DNA of 23,268 nt, from positions 1 to 23,268 of the IMG/VR virus record IMGVR_UViG_3300036760_000758, one strand, 5' to 3'. Position numbers and translations under genes: made by a program. A model generated the notes under the pieces. It did not search any database. It had not been told where the DNA came from and worked only from the letters and a program-made list of their open reading frames with translations. This DNA comes from a virus. Positions within the stretch are counted from its first letter, which is position 1. Every line of letters begins with the position of its first letter. This document shows, piece by piece, positions 11,700-19,321 of the stretch.

Positions 11700-13991
11700 A
11701 TGTTGATTCAGAAAGGTCTCGACCTGAGCAGCCGGAAATCGGCGCTCGCGGCGCTGTCGGAGGGACTGAAAAAGGTCTATGAGGAAGACCTCGACCGGCC
11801 GATCGAGATTCCACGCGTCGAGCAGATCTGCCTCGCCGAGAAATATTACCTGTACTACCAGGGCAAGCAGTACTTGGTCCCAAAGGCGGACTGGGGCAAC
11901 CGAACGATGGGTTGGAAGGTGCTCACGGGGCCTCAAAATGCTCGCAAAAACATGAGGTTCGCGAGCGTCTACAACATCATCTACTCCGACGGCATCAAGT
12001 ATCAGGCAGTGGTGTCACAAAAACCCCAAAATGTTAAGTGCGTGGCCGACGATCCGCACGACGAGGAGGCAAAGGCCGCGGTCCTGATTGCGGATGTGGC
12101 TGCGAAGTACCTGCACCAGCAGTGGAAGATCAAGGGGGTCGCCAAGGATCTCTCTTTTCACCAGTGGGTGACCGGGCCGGCCTTCCTCAGGCCGCGCTAC
12201 GTCGCCAACGGGCCCCGCTACGGGTGGCAGGAAGAGCCGCAGTGGACCTCCGAGACGATCACCGAGCCAGCGGGCTTCCGGTGTCCGGATTGCGGCGAGA
12301 AATCGGCGTCTCAGCAGTGTTCCGGCTGCGGAATGCCGATTCCACCGCAGAATTTCGAGCCTCCGGCTCAGATCGAGGTTCCGGTCGAGGGCGAGCCGAA
12401 GCGCTACGCCAAGGGCGGCGTGGAACTCGACATCTTTTCGAGCCTGTATGTCACCGTTCCGTTCAAGGCGCGGGAGATCGAGGAGTGCGCCTGGCTGAGA
12501 CTCGCCACTTTCGACCAGAAATGGCAGGTACGCGCCCAGCATAGCGACAAGATCGACGATCTGGATAGCGTTGGTCTCCCAACCGACAACTCCGACATGG
12601 CCGCGCTCGAGGCGATCGAGGAAATTGAGGCGCCAAACGGCTCCGGCGTCAAGAATCGCGACGATACGGTGCTGAACGAGGAGCGGTGGATCACTCCGGA
12701 GGTCTACTACGCGTTTCCGCTGTCGATTCGCAAGGCCCTGCTCGCCCAGTTTCCGAACGGAGTAAAAACGACCCGGATCGGGGAACAATTCATCGACGTG
12801 CAGGCGGCTGCTTTGATCGACGACTGGGACGTATGCAAAACAGGGACCGGAGAGCAGATCGTTTCCCCGCCGCTATCCTCCTACCTGATCGAGCCGCAGA
12901 ACGACATCAACAACTTGATCAACATGGCCAAGGAAACCGTTCTGAGGGGCATCCCGCGGACGCTTGTTCATTCCAACTTACTCGATGATGAAGCTTGGCA
13001 GCAGAAGGCCATGGTTGGCGAACTGATCAAGGTGTTGCCGACGGAAGATCTCGACAAGAAGGTCAAGCAGCTTCACGGCGCGAACTTTCCAGAGCAGCTT
13101 CTCCCGCTCTGGCAAGGGATGAGGACGTTCACGCAGGAGACGGACGGTATTCAGCCGGTATTGTTCGGCGGCGGGCAGGGATTCACCACTTGGCGTCAGG
13201 CGGCGCAGGCGAAAAACATGGCGCTCATGCAGCTCCAGCCGTCCTCTGACGAGATCAACGCGTGCGTGGCGCGCGGAACACGCAAGGGGATTCGCGTCCT
13301 GAAAAAGATGGGAACCGGGAAGCTTTCGGCGCCCGCCGATAAGCCGAACTCGTTCAATCACAAGGAAGCAATAGATGTTTCCTCGATCAAGATGGAAGGT
13401 TGGCACATTGAGCCGGTCGAAACCATGCCGTTCTCATTCGGCGAGAAAGTTCAGGTGATCGGCGAGTTGGCGAAGGAGAATCCGAACCTCGCTGTTGCGG
13501 TCGGTCTCAACCACCCCAACAACATTTCCGAGGTACAGCAGATGTTCGGCATCGATACGCTGTACGCTCCGGGCGAGAACGAGCGCGAGGCCGCTCTGGC
13601 GCGCATTCAGCAGCTTCTTCAGGAGACGGCGAGCGACGACATCGACCCGATGACGGGGAAGCCGATACGGGTATCGTCGCGGCCGGTGCGGCCGTTTGAA
13701 GACAACAACCATGCCCTCATCACCGAGATCTTCCGGACCTGGTGCAACTCGGATTCCGGGCGCAAGGCCGAGCAGGAGAATCCTGGGGGCTACGAGAATG
13801 TCACGCTGCACGGGCAGGAACAGCAACAGGCTGGAATGGCGGCGATGATGCCGCCGCAGGGCGGCCCTCCTCCTTCGGACGGGCAGGCGGTCGCTGGATC
13901 AGCGGCGGGAGGCCCTTCCCCGGAAAGCACGCTCGCTCCGGTAGATGCAACGACCACCGGCCCGATTCCCCCTGTTGACAACGAGGGCTAG
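11700..13991 (+). CDS. Portal protein with embedded zinc ribbon
   Basis: A 763-residue protein beginning MLIQKGLDLSSRKSALAALS at ATG 11700; the open frame upstream to 11538 lies in another gene. Portals form the dodecameric ring through which TerL pumps DNA. Size, position between TerL and scaffold/capsid, a helical central region (IEPQNDINNLINMAKETVLR, then LLPLWQGMRTFTQETDGIQ) and an FTTWRQAAQAKNMALMQLQP stretch fit large P22-type portals. The usual small-portal length is 400-550, so this one is long. Residues 195-210 form CPDCGEKSASQQCSGC, a zinc ribbon not part of the usual portal core, followed by a Pro-rich strand region. The C-terminus (after about 700) is Gln/Gly/Pro-rich. There is no strong ribosome site; the gene probably follows by coupling. 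Confidence 0.75.
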   Translation: MLIQKGLDLSSRKSALAALSEGLKKVYEEDLDRPIEIPRVEQICLAEKYYLYYQGKQYLVPKADWGNRTMGWKVLTGPQNARKNMRFASVYNIIYSDGIKYQAVVSQKPQNVKCVADDPHDEEAKAAVLIADVAAKYLHQQWKIKGVAKDLSFHQWVTGPAFLRPRYVANGPRYGWQEEPQWTSETITEPAGFRCPDCGEKSASQQCSGCGMPIPPQNFEPPAQIEVPVEGEPKRYAKGGVELDIFSSLYVTVPFKAREIEECAWLRLATFDQKWQVRAQHSDKIDDLDSVGLPTDNSDMAALEAIEEIEAPNGSGVKNRDDTVLNEERWITPEVYYAFPLSIRKALLAQFPNGVKTTRIGEQFIDVQAAALIDDWDVCKTGTGEQIVSPPLSSYLIEPQNDINNLINMAKETVLRGIPRTLVHSNLLDDEAWQQKAMVGELIKVLPTEDLDKKVKQLHGANFPEQLLPLWQGMRTFTQETDGIQPVLFGGGQGFTTWRQAAQAKNMALMQLQPSSDEINACVARGTRKGIRVLKKMGTGKLSAPADKPNSFNHKEAIDVSSIKMEGWHIEPVETMPFSFGEKVQVIGELAKENPNLAVAVGLNHPNNISEVQQMFGIDTLYAPGENEREAALARIQQLLQETASDDIDPMTGKPIRVSSRPVRPFEDNNHALITEIFRTWCNSDSGRKAEQENPGGYENVTLHGQEQQQAGMAAMMPPQGGPPPSDGQAVAGSAAGGPSPESTLAPVDATTTGPIPPVDNEG

Positions 13992-13992
13992 C

Positions 13993-14022
13993 TTGGCGCA
14001 GTATTGAAACGATACGTATAGT
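13993..14022 (+). promoter_or_regulatory. Candidate promoter/operator before the scaffold gene
   Basis: The 42-base gap between portal and scaffold contains GAAACGATACGTA (14006-14018), repeated exactly at 23137-23149 in another gene leader. It is overlapped by a sigma-70-like pair, TTGGCG (13993-13998) and TATAGT (14017-14022), 18 bases apart. Initiation would fall a few bases before ATG 14034, giving an almost leaderless message, which fits the absence of a Shine-Dalgarno sequence there. A 13-base match in 23 kb can arise by chance; the shared intergenic position is the supporting point. Confidence 0.4.
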
Positions 14023-14033
14023 TTTTAAACACT

Positions 14034-15434
14034 ATGGCACCATCTGGAGACACTGGGACATTCGGCACGAGCGGAGTTGGGGACGGGCTGGATAGCGTTT
14101 TCAGCAGCGCTGGCGAGGGTGTCGACGTCGCGGACGAATCGACAGGGACGGAGGCAACCACCGATGTTTCCGAAGAAACCGCCGACGGTACGGATGGGGC
14201 GGAGGGAACCGAAGAGGCATCCGAGCCCCAAGAAGGCGATGCGGAGAGTGCCGAAGAGGAGACCGCGGAAGGAGAAGTTGCCGCTCCGGCCCTGAAGCCG
14301 GTCAAAGATCAGCCCAAGGATCTTCCCGCTGGCGTAACGCTCGTTGCCGACAAGACCGGGCAGTACTACCAAGTTCCCCTCGAAAGCGGGAAACAGTTCT
14401 TTGCCGCCGCGACCCAGATGGAAAGGGCCCGCGAGATTTTCGGGGAAGACATCACGCCCGAGCTTCTGGAGGCGCGTCAAAGGGACGCCGACGTGATCGA
14501 GGACATGACGATCCAGTTCCGCTCCTGCGATCGCGCCCAAACGGACGAATTGGTCAACCTGTTCTTCAAGCACGCCGATGCGTCGATGAAGAATGGATGG
14601 ACGGGCGGCGATCCGATGGAGTCGTTCACGGTTTCGCTGCTCAACGGGTTGAACGATCTTCGCCCCGACATCATGCAGTCGATGGAGGACAACCTCCTCG
14701 AAAGCATCGTCGAAACCGAGCTTTCCAAAGCGCACACCGCGGGCGATAGCGAACTCGTCAACGCGATCCAGTTCTTCCAGAAGGGTGTATTCGGGAAGTT
14801 CACCAAGCGCGCCGAAATCAAACCGTTCAGCGAACGGAAACAGTATCGCGGCCAACCGCCGGTCCGGTCAGAGGATGGAGCAGCGACGCTCCGCCGTGAC
14901 AACGGATCAGGAAGAGATGCCGCTCAGAATTTGGAGTTCACCTCCACCAAGGCAAACAGTGACTCGGTTACAGCCTCCGTAAAAAAGGCGCTGGAGCCGT
15001 TCACCGAAAAATTCAAGGCAGACCCGAAGCTTCTCTCCGATGCCGAGGTTCTGTGCAAAGAGGCGGTTATCCGTGGAATGCGAAAGGATACGGTTTGGAC
15101 GAGCCGCAATCTGGCCCTCTTCAGGAAGGCCAGGGTCGCAACGTCAGCCAGATTCCAGCAGCAAATCACGCAAGAGATCGCCAGGCGGTACGAAGCGAAA
15201 GCGAACGAGATCCTCGCAAGAGAAAAGCCGTCGATTCTATCGACCGCAACCAAACAACTCGTCGCCGCATCGACCGACAAACACAACAAGCTCGCAACCG
15301 CACAGAAGCAGGGTGGCATCAAGCCCGGCTCCGGTCCGCCTCTGAAGCCGAAGATTCCGACGAAAAGCAACGGTAGAACCGCTACCGAGAACTACGAAGC
15401 TTCGCTCGATAAGTTGTTTGCGAACCTGGGCTAA
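14034..15434 (+). CDS. Putative capsid scaffolding protein
   Basis: A 466-residue protein between portal and major capsid, the standard place for the scaffold that guides procapsid assembly and then leaves. The first 85 residues are strongly acidic and low in hydrophobics (repeats of TEATTDVSEETADGTDGAEG type). The middle (about 95-260) is mixed helix with short strands (LVADKTGQYYQVPLESGKQF). The C-terminal 200 residues are helical and basic (KFKADPKLLSDAEVLCKEAV and so on), ending in a Lys-rich tail and a short terminal helix YEASLDKLFANLG. Scaffold C-terminal helix-turn-helix regions commonly bind the capsid shell, which suits this layout. The call rests on position and composition. No Shine-Dalgarno sequence precedes ATG 14034; the leader carries the promoter-like motif described above. 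Confidence 0.65.
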   Translation: MAPSGDTGTFGTSGVGDGLDSVFSSAGEGVDVADESTGTEATTDVSEETADGTDGAEGTEEASEPQEGDAESAEEETAEGEVAAPALKPVKDQPKDLPAGVTLVADKTGQYYQVPLESGKQFFAAATQMERAREIFGEDITPELLEARQRDADVIEDMTIQFRSCDRAQTDELVNLFFKHADASMKNGWTGGDPMESFTVSLLNGLNDLRPDIMQSMEDNLLESIVETELSKAHTAGDSELVNAIQFFQKGVFGKFTKRAEIKPFSERKQYRGQPPVRSEDGAATLRRDNGSGRDAAQNLEFTSTKANSDSVTASVKKALEPFTEKFKADPKLLSDAEVLCKEAVIRGMRKDTVWTSRNLALFRKARVATSARFQQQITQEIARRYEAKANEILAREKPSILSTATKQLVAASTDKHNKLATAQKQGGIKPGSGPPLKPKIPTKSNGRTATENYEASLDKLFANLG

Positions 15435-15476
15435 CTTACCCGCTCCGGCTGATGTGTCCCGTCAAAGCGAGGACCC

Positions 15477-16748
15477 ATGGCGACGAATTATCTAAACGCG
15501 ACGGCGGAGACCGTTCTCCCCGGCCTGCGGCAATTTTTCGGCGATCCCGAGAAGTTCAACTACCTCTTCAACAAGATGAAGAAGGTGAAACCCGAAATGG
15601 TCACCGAACGCGACTTCCGCGCTCCCTACAAGAAGCGCGACATCGGCCGGTTCGGAACCTACAACCCCGCCGGCGGCGCCCTGGGCCGCGGTCGCGCCGC
15701 CGATACCGGCGTGATGATCGGCTCCTTCTATTCGTTCCGCATGAACTACGAGCTGACGCAACTCGATGTCATGGCGACGAAAGAGGCGAAGAACTCCAAC
15801 ATCAACGCCTTCAAGGACGCGCTGAAAGTTGCGCTTCCCAACTTCGCGCTGATGATCGACAAGACGTTCCACACCGATGGCGATGCCGTTCTCGGCACCG
15901 CGGTCGCGGTGGGCACGTGGAGCGGTGGCACCAAGACGGTGTACACCATGGACACGACGACCTCCGTCAAGGGAATTCGCCGCGGCCTGGGTGTCATCCT
16001 CTATCTGAACAATCTGTCGGCCGCTCGGGATTCCGGCACGGTCCACTTCATCGAACAGGTCGACGAGGACGCGCGCAAGATCTACATGGCCACCGCGGTT
16101 CCGGCCGCCGGCGCCGACGACAAGGTTCTCTTCGAGGGTGTCTCGGGAGCTTCGCCCACTGGTCCGTATGGGTTGTACATGTACAACACCACGTCGACCA
16201 GCGGCTCGCTGCACGGGATCACCCGCACGAACGAAATCGCGCTGAACCCGGTGTACGTCGACGGTCTCGGCTCGCCGACTCCACTGAAAATGATGCAGGC
16301 GGTTCACGGCATGCTCAACCGCTGGGGCGAGATGCCCAAGGGCGGCTTCGAAGTTCTCTGCGCGACCACGCAGCAGGCGAATATGTGGAAGTACGTTCGG
16401 GAAATGTCGATCGTCGACCTGTCGAAGGCGTCGATCAACCAGGAAGTCATCGACACGATCCCAACCAACTGGAAATGGGGAACCATCCCCATGCGCCTGG
16501 ACCTCAACCAACGCACCGATCGCATGGACGGCATCGTCTACGGCGAGTGGACGCGCCCGATGCTGCCGGGCGGCGATCTGGACTTCTTCACCACTCCGGG
16601 GACCTCGGAGCGGTTCTTCACGCTGTACGATTCCGGCGGCTCGCCGGCCGCTGCGGTGTGGTTCGGACTCATCGCTCACTTCAACTTCATGAACGCCCGG
16701 CCTGGGTATGCCTGCTTCGTGGGCAACCTGAACCAGCCGACGTACTAA
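15477..16748 (+). CDS. Major capsid protein
   Basis: A 423-residue protein with ATG 15477 after CGAGGA. It starts MATNYLNATAETVLPGLRQF, has an early helix and a basic stretch (RAPYKKRDIGRFGTY), a Gly/Ala-rich loop (PAGGALGRGRAADTG), then long alternating strands and helices. Many features recall HK97-fold shell proteins: the KDALKVALPNFALMIDKTFH spine-like helix about residue 120, and the C-terminal LPGGDLDFFTTPGTSERFFT beta region. No N-terminal delta-domain of HK97 type is present, and the preceding separate scaffold gene fits. Codon use is the most uniformly GC3-rich of the window, as expected for the most abundant virion protein. The assignment is from position, size and fold impression, not a named family signature. 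Confidence 0.8.
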   Translation: MATNYLNATAETVLPGLRQFFGDPEKFNYLFNKMKKVKPEMVTERDFRAPYKKRDIGRFGTYNPAGGALGRGRAADTGVMIGSFYSFRMNYELTQLDVMATKEAKNSNINAFKDALKVALPNFALMIDKTFHTDGDAVLGTAVAVGTWSGGTKTVYTMDTTTSVKGIRRGLGVILYLNNLSAARDSGTVHFIEQVDEDARKIYMATAVPAAGADDKVLFEGVSGASPTGPYGLYMYNTTSTSGSLHGITRTNEIALNPVYVDGLGSPTPLKMMQAVHGMLNRWGEMPKGGFEVLCATTQQANMWKYVREMSIVDLSKASINQEVIDTIPTNWKWGTIPMRLDLNQRTDRMDGIVYGEWTRPMLPGGDLDFFTTPGTSERFFTLYDSGGSPAAAVWFGLIAHFNFMNARPGYACFVGNLNQPTY

Positions 16749-16769
16749 GACGGTACAACCCCTGAGTAA

Positions 16770-16808
16770 GCGGGAGGCCGGCGCGGCGATCCAAACCGGC
16801 CCTCCCGC
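16770..16808 (+). promoter_or_regulatory. Strong hairpin after the major capsid gene
   Basis: GCGGGAGGCCGG (16770-16781) pairs with CCGG, one bulged C, and CCTCCCGC (16796-16808), 12 bp around a 14-base loop. It begins 22 bases after the capsid stop and is followed by AAAAATAG rather than a T-run, so it does not look like a plain intrinsic terminator. It may protect the capsid mRNA 3' end or reduce read-through to the next gene, which has no visible Shine-Dalgarno sequence. Confidence 0.55.
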
Positions 16809-16817
16809 AAAAATAGC

Positions 16818-17417
16818 ATGGATCAAAAAGAACTCAACCGGCTCAACAAGATCATCGCTGACGAGCTTGGCTCGGCTCCCAACGGGGAGGCGATGTACAA
16901 GTGGTCGAAGGCGAGCGATCTCAAACAGCCGATTCGAGTCGGCAATGAGGAGTACACGAGTCCGGGCGGACTCATTCTCATGAGACCGAAATGCGTGCTC
17001 CGCAGTTGGGCCGACATCGGCGGCTACGACTACTGGGTGGTAGCGCATTGGCGCGGACCTACGATGTCCGAGCAGGCCTGGGACACGACATTCGGGAACT
17101 TCTTCCCGTATCCATCCCGCGGCGATTACTTGCCGGTGGCGAACGCGCACCGACCAATCCATGAAGATCCCGACGAAGTGGCAACTCGCTTCGCCGTGAT
17201 GCTTCTCCGGAAGTCGATCGACAGAACAACCCAAACGCTTCTTTCGGACCTCAAGGACCAGGAAGAACGGGACAAGCATGTTGTGCAGGGCCGCGTCGAT
17301 TCGTTCGTCGACGACATCATGCCGGCCTTCGGCAATATCCCAGGCGAGAAGTTGCATGTCTCGTTCCCGACACCGGGTCAACCTGAAGCAAAAGAGAAAA
17401 AGATGGTGATTCAATGA
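16818..17417 (+). CDS. Hypothetical structural-module protein (199 residues)
   Basis: ATG 16818 opens MDQKELNRLNKIIADELGSA, ten bases after the capsid-distal hairpin and with no Shine-Dalgarno sequence. The centre is aromatic and strand-rich (LKQPIRVGNEEYTSPGGLIL, RSWADIGGYDYWVVAHWRGP). A helical section rich in Asp, Glu, Arg and Lys follows (RKSIDRTTQTLLSDLKDQEE), then a flexible Pro/Lys tail. No motif I recognise. It overlaps the next gene by ATGA, so the two are probably made in a fixed ratio. Its place right after the capsid gene would suit a head completion or minor head protein, but the sequence itself does not show this. Confidence 0.6.
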   Translation: MDQKELNRLNKIIADELGSAPNGEAMYKWSKASDLKQPIRVGNEEYTSPGGLILMRPKCVLRSWADIGGYDYWVVAHWRGPTMSEQAWDTTFGNFFPYPSRGDYLPVANAHRPIHEDPDEVATRFAVMLLRKSIDRTTQTLLSDLKDQEERDKHVVQGRVDSFVDDIMPAFGNIPGEKLHVSFPTPGQPEAKEKKMVIQ

Positions 17418-18148
17418 GCTTTCTAAACCGCAGGTCAAACCTGAACTCGGCGGTGATCTTCTCGATCTGGCCGATGCCGTTGCGCGAGTACCGCCCGAAG
17501 CTGATGCCGCAAAAGGACTACCACATTCCTCCGGCTTCGCCAGACAACCTCCAACGGCTTGTGATCGAGCCCCAAATCGAGATCAACCATCGCTTCGCCG
17601 GGCAGTCGCCACAGGAAGAGCACCAGGACGCGATGGAGTTGGCGGAAGACCTCGTGAGGGCTTGGACTCTCGGGAAGGCCTACCTCGATATGAACGGCGA
17701 GGCGGCGCCTGGAATCTGGATCGATCCGCGGATCAACGAACTCACGGACAAACAGATCATGGGCTCGTCCAACTTCAAGGACATCGTGAAGAAGCAGGAT
17801 CTCTACTTCTCCGGCATCATCGAAGAGGCCGACCGTCTGGAACGCGAAAAGCAGGGTCACAGCATCGGTCTCATTCACCACGTCGCCGGGCAATATCTCG
17901 GCGTGCTCGGCCGGCCTTGGCAAGCCATTCTGAAGTACGGTGCCTTCAAAGAATGCATCGTCTGCGCGAAGCCGATTCCCAAGGGCGCGATGCAATGCTC
18001 GCACTGCCAGAGCATCGTCGACCCCGAAGCCTACGCCAACTACAAGCGCGAACTCAACGCGGAGCTGCTAAAGCACGGCATCAGCGCGGACGGCTCTACA
18101 CTCAGCATTCCATCCAGCACGAAGAAGGGGCAACACCTCGAAGCCTAA
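17414..18148 (+). CDS. Hypothetical structural-module protein with zinc ribbon (244 residues)
   Basis: Starts at ATG 17414 in an ATGA overlap with the preceding stop. N-terminal strands (SAVIFSIWPMPLREYRPKLM, then YHIPPASPDNLQRLVIEPQI) precede a helical middle with an aromatic, acidic character (HQDAMELAEDLVRAWTLGKA). A C-terminal treble of Cys pairs, CIVCAKPIPKGAMQCSHCQS at about residues 183-202, follows: a zinc ribbon close to the pattern in many bacterial zinc-ribbon proteins (CxxC...CxxC). The last 40 residues are polar. Function unknown. A zinc ribbon also occurs in the portal of this phage and in two early proteins, so zinc-binding modules recur across the genome. Confidence 0.6.
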   Translation: MSFLNRRSNLNSAVIFSIWPMPLREYRPKLMPQKDYHIPPASPDNLQRLVIEPQIEINHRFAGQSPQEEHQDAMELAEDLVRAWTLGKAYLDMNGEAAPGIWIDPRINELTDKQIMGSSNFKDIVKKQDLYFSGIIEEADRLEREKQGHSIGLIHHVAGQYLGVLGRPWQAILKYGAFKECIVCAKPIPKGAMQCSHCQSIVDPEAYANYKRELNAELLKHGISADGSTLSIPSSTKKGQHLEA

Positions 18149-18151
18149 CCA

Positions 18152-18850
18152 ATGTCCATCCCCACGGTTGAAGATTGCTACAAAGCGGCGGCGAGCTGGC
18201 TTGGGGATCCCAGGATGCAGAAGTTCCGCCAGGACAAGCTCGAAGAGGGCATGAGGGACGCCTACGAGCGGCTGGTGGACAATCTCTCGCTGAACGGGAT
18301 CAAGCAATTCGACTCGGTGACGCTGAAGACGTTGACGGCCGGCACAACGAGTCTAACCGTCGCGGCCGCCGGCATCAGCAACCTGGGCGCGTTCAGAACG
18401 ATCGAGGAGCGGCGGGCCGGATCGTCCACCGATCAATTCCTCCCCATGGCCGAGCTGGAGCACATTGTGATTCGTCCCGCCTTCGATCGGCTCCTGCAAT
18501 TCGAGTGGCGTAACAACACCTGGACGTTCAGCGGGGCGACGGTCGACATCGAGCTTCGCATCACCTACGACGCGAGCGGGCAGGCGCCAGTCACCGGAAC
18601 GACCGGAATCGACAATTCGCTTTCATACTTTCGCAACCGGATCGCGGCGACGATCGGGCCGCCCAACGGATTCGCCGACAAGGAGCTGATCCGGCAGTAC
18701 TACAACAATGCCGAAGAGGCGATGTACCGGATCATCGGACTCCAGATCAAGGCGCAACAGAACTACCCGATCGAATCACCGGCTTACACTGCCGATCCGG
18801 GAAGAATTTGGCCGCGCGGGAGACCGCCGATTTTCACATCTGAGACTTGA
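18152..18850 (+). CDS. Putative head-tail connector/adaptor protein
   Basis: A 232-residue protein whose ATG 18152 lies three bases after the previous stop. It starts with helices (VEDCYKAAASWLGDPRMQKF, RQDKLEEGMRDAYERLVDN), then a strand-rich middle (VTLKTLTAGTTSLTVAAAGI, then WRNNTWTFSGATVDIELRIT). It ends in two helices (FADKELIRQYYNNAEEAMYR) and a Pro-rich tail. Helical bundle plus beta insertion, about 150-240 residues, a few genes after the capsid gene, is typical of gp6/gp4-like adaptors that extend the portal and seat the tail. I infer the role from layout and synteny; I cannot see a diagnostic motif. Confidence 0.5.
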   Translation: MSIPTVEDCYKAAASWLGDPRMQKFRQDKLEEGMRDAYERLVDNLSLNGIKQFDSVTLKTLTAGTTSLTVAAAGISNLGAFRTIEERRAGSSTDQFLPMAELEHIVIRPAFDRLLQFEWRNNTWTFSGATVDIELRITYDASGQAPVTGTTGIDNSLSYFRNRIAATIGPPNGFADKELIRQYYNNAEEAMYRIIGLQIKAQQNYPIESPAYTADPGRIWPRGRPPIFTSET

Positions 18851-18865
18851 TAATAAGGAGGACCT

Positions 18866-19291
18866 ATGGGTCTAAATCTGCCGGGAAGAAATTATATCGA
18901 TTGTGACAAACTCACGTTGACCGATTTTGTCGCAATCACTATCGCTCAACTCAACGCCGGGGCGACACAGCTTGTTGCCGGCAAGGATATGGTGAAAATC
19001 CTTCCACACTCTGTTGTCGTGGAGGCGACGGGGTCCTTCGCCGGCCTGACGGACGTTCGCATCCAGAGCGACGCAACCACTCCGGTTGTAGCATTCACAG
19101 TGGTTGCTGCGAACCTTGACGCGAAAATCAGATCCAGCGAAAATGAAGCGGACGGAACGGTCGGGGCCGGGATGCTGGTAGCCGGAGTGGCAGGGAAAGG
19201 CCTTCAGGTCGCGATGACTGGAGCCACGGCAACCGGCGGAACGTCGCTCCGTGTGAAGGTTCGCTACAGTCTTATCCCGGCGGCTGAGTAA
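18866..19291 (+). CDS. Small beta-rich protein, possible head decoration protein
   Basis: A 141-residue protein with ATG 18866 behind a strong AAGGAGG, better than any neighbour, implying high expression. The sequence is mostly short strands and Gly/Ala/Thr turns (NYIDCDKLTLTDFVAITIAQ, then VVVEATGSFAGLTDVRIQSD), with no membrane segment or catalytic motif. Small, abundant, beta-rich proteins in this location are often capsid decoration or stabilising proteins or tail minor subunits. That reading is an inference from composition and ribosome site strength, with no family recognised. Confidence 0.5.
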   Translation: MGLNLPGRNYIDCDKLTLTDFVAITIAQLNAGATQLVAGKDMVKILPHSVVVEATGSFAGLTDVRIQSDATTPVVAFTVVAANLDAKIRSSENEADGTVGAGMLVAGVAGKGLQVAMTGATATGGTSLRVKVRYSLIPAAE

Positions 19292-19321
19292 CCGCGGAGG
19301 AGCCCGCGTAAGGCCTCCCCG

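Noticed and set aside
15452-16765. 437-residue frame on the plus strand overlapping the capsid gene
   Set aside because: Shifted frame of the capsid gene, Arg/His/Gly-rich, with no ribosome site.
15492-17438. 648-residue open frame on the minus strand
   Set aside because: It lies opposite the major capsid and next gene, whose reading frames, ribosome site and protein character are much better. It is an artefact of strong GC at third codon positions.
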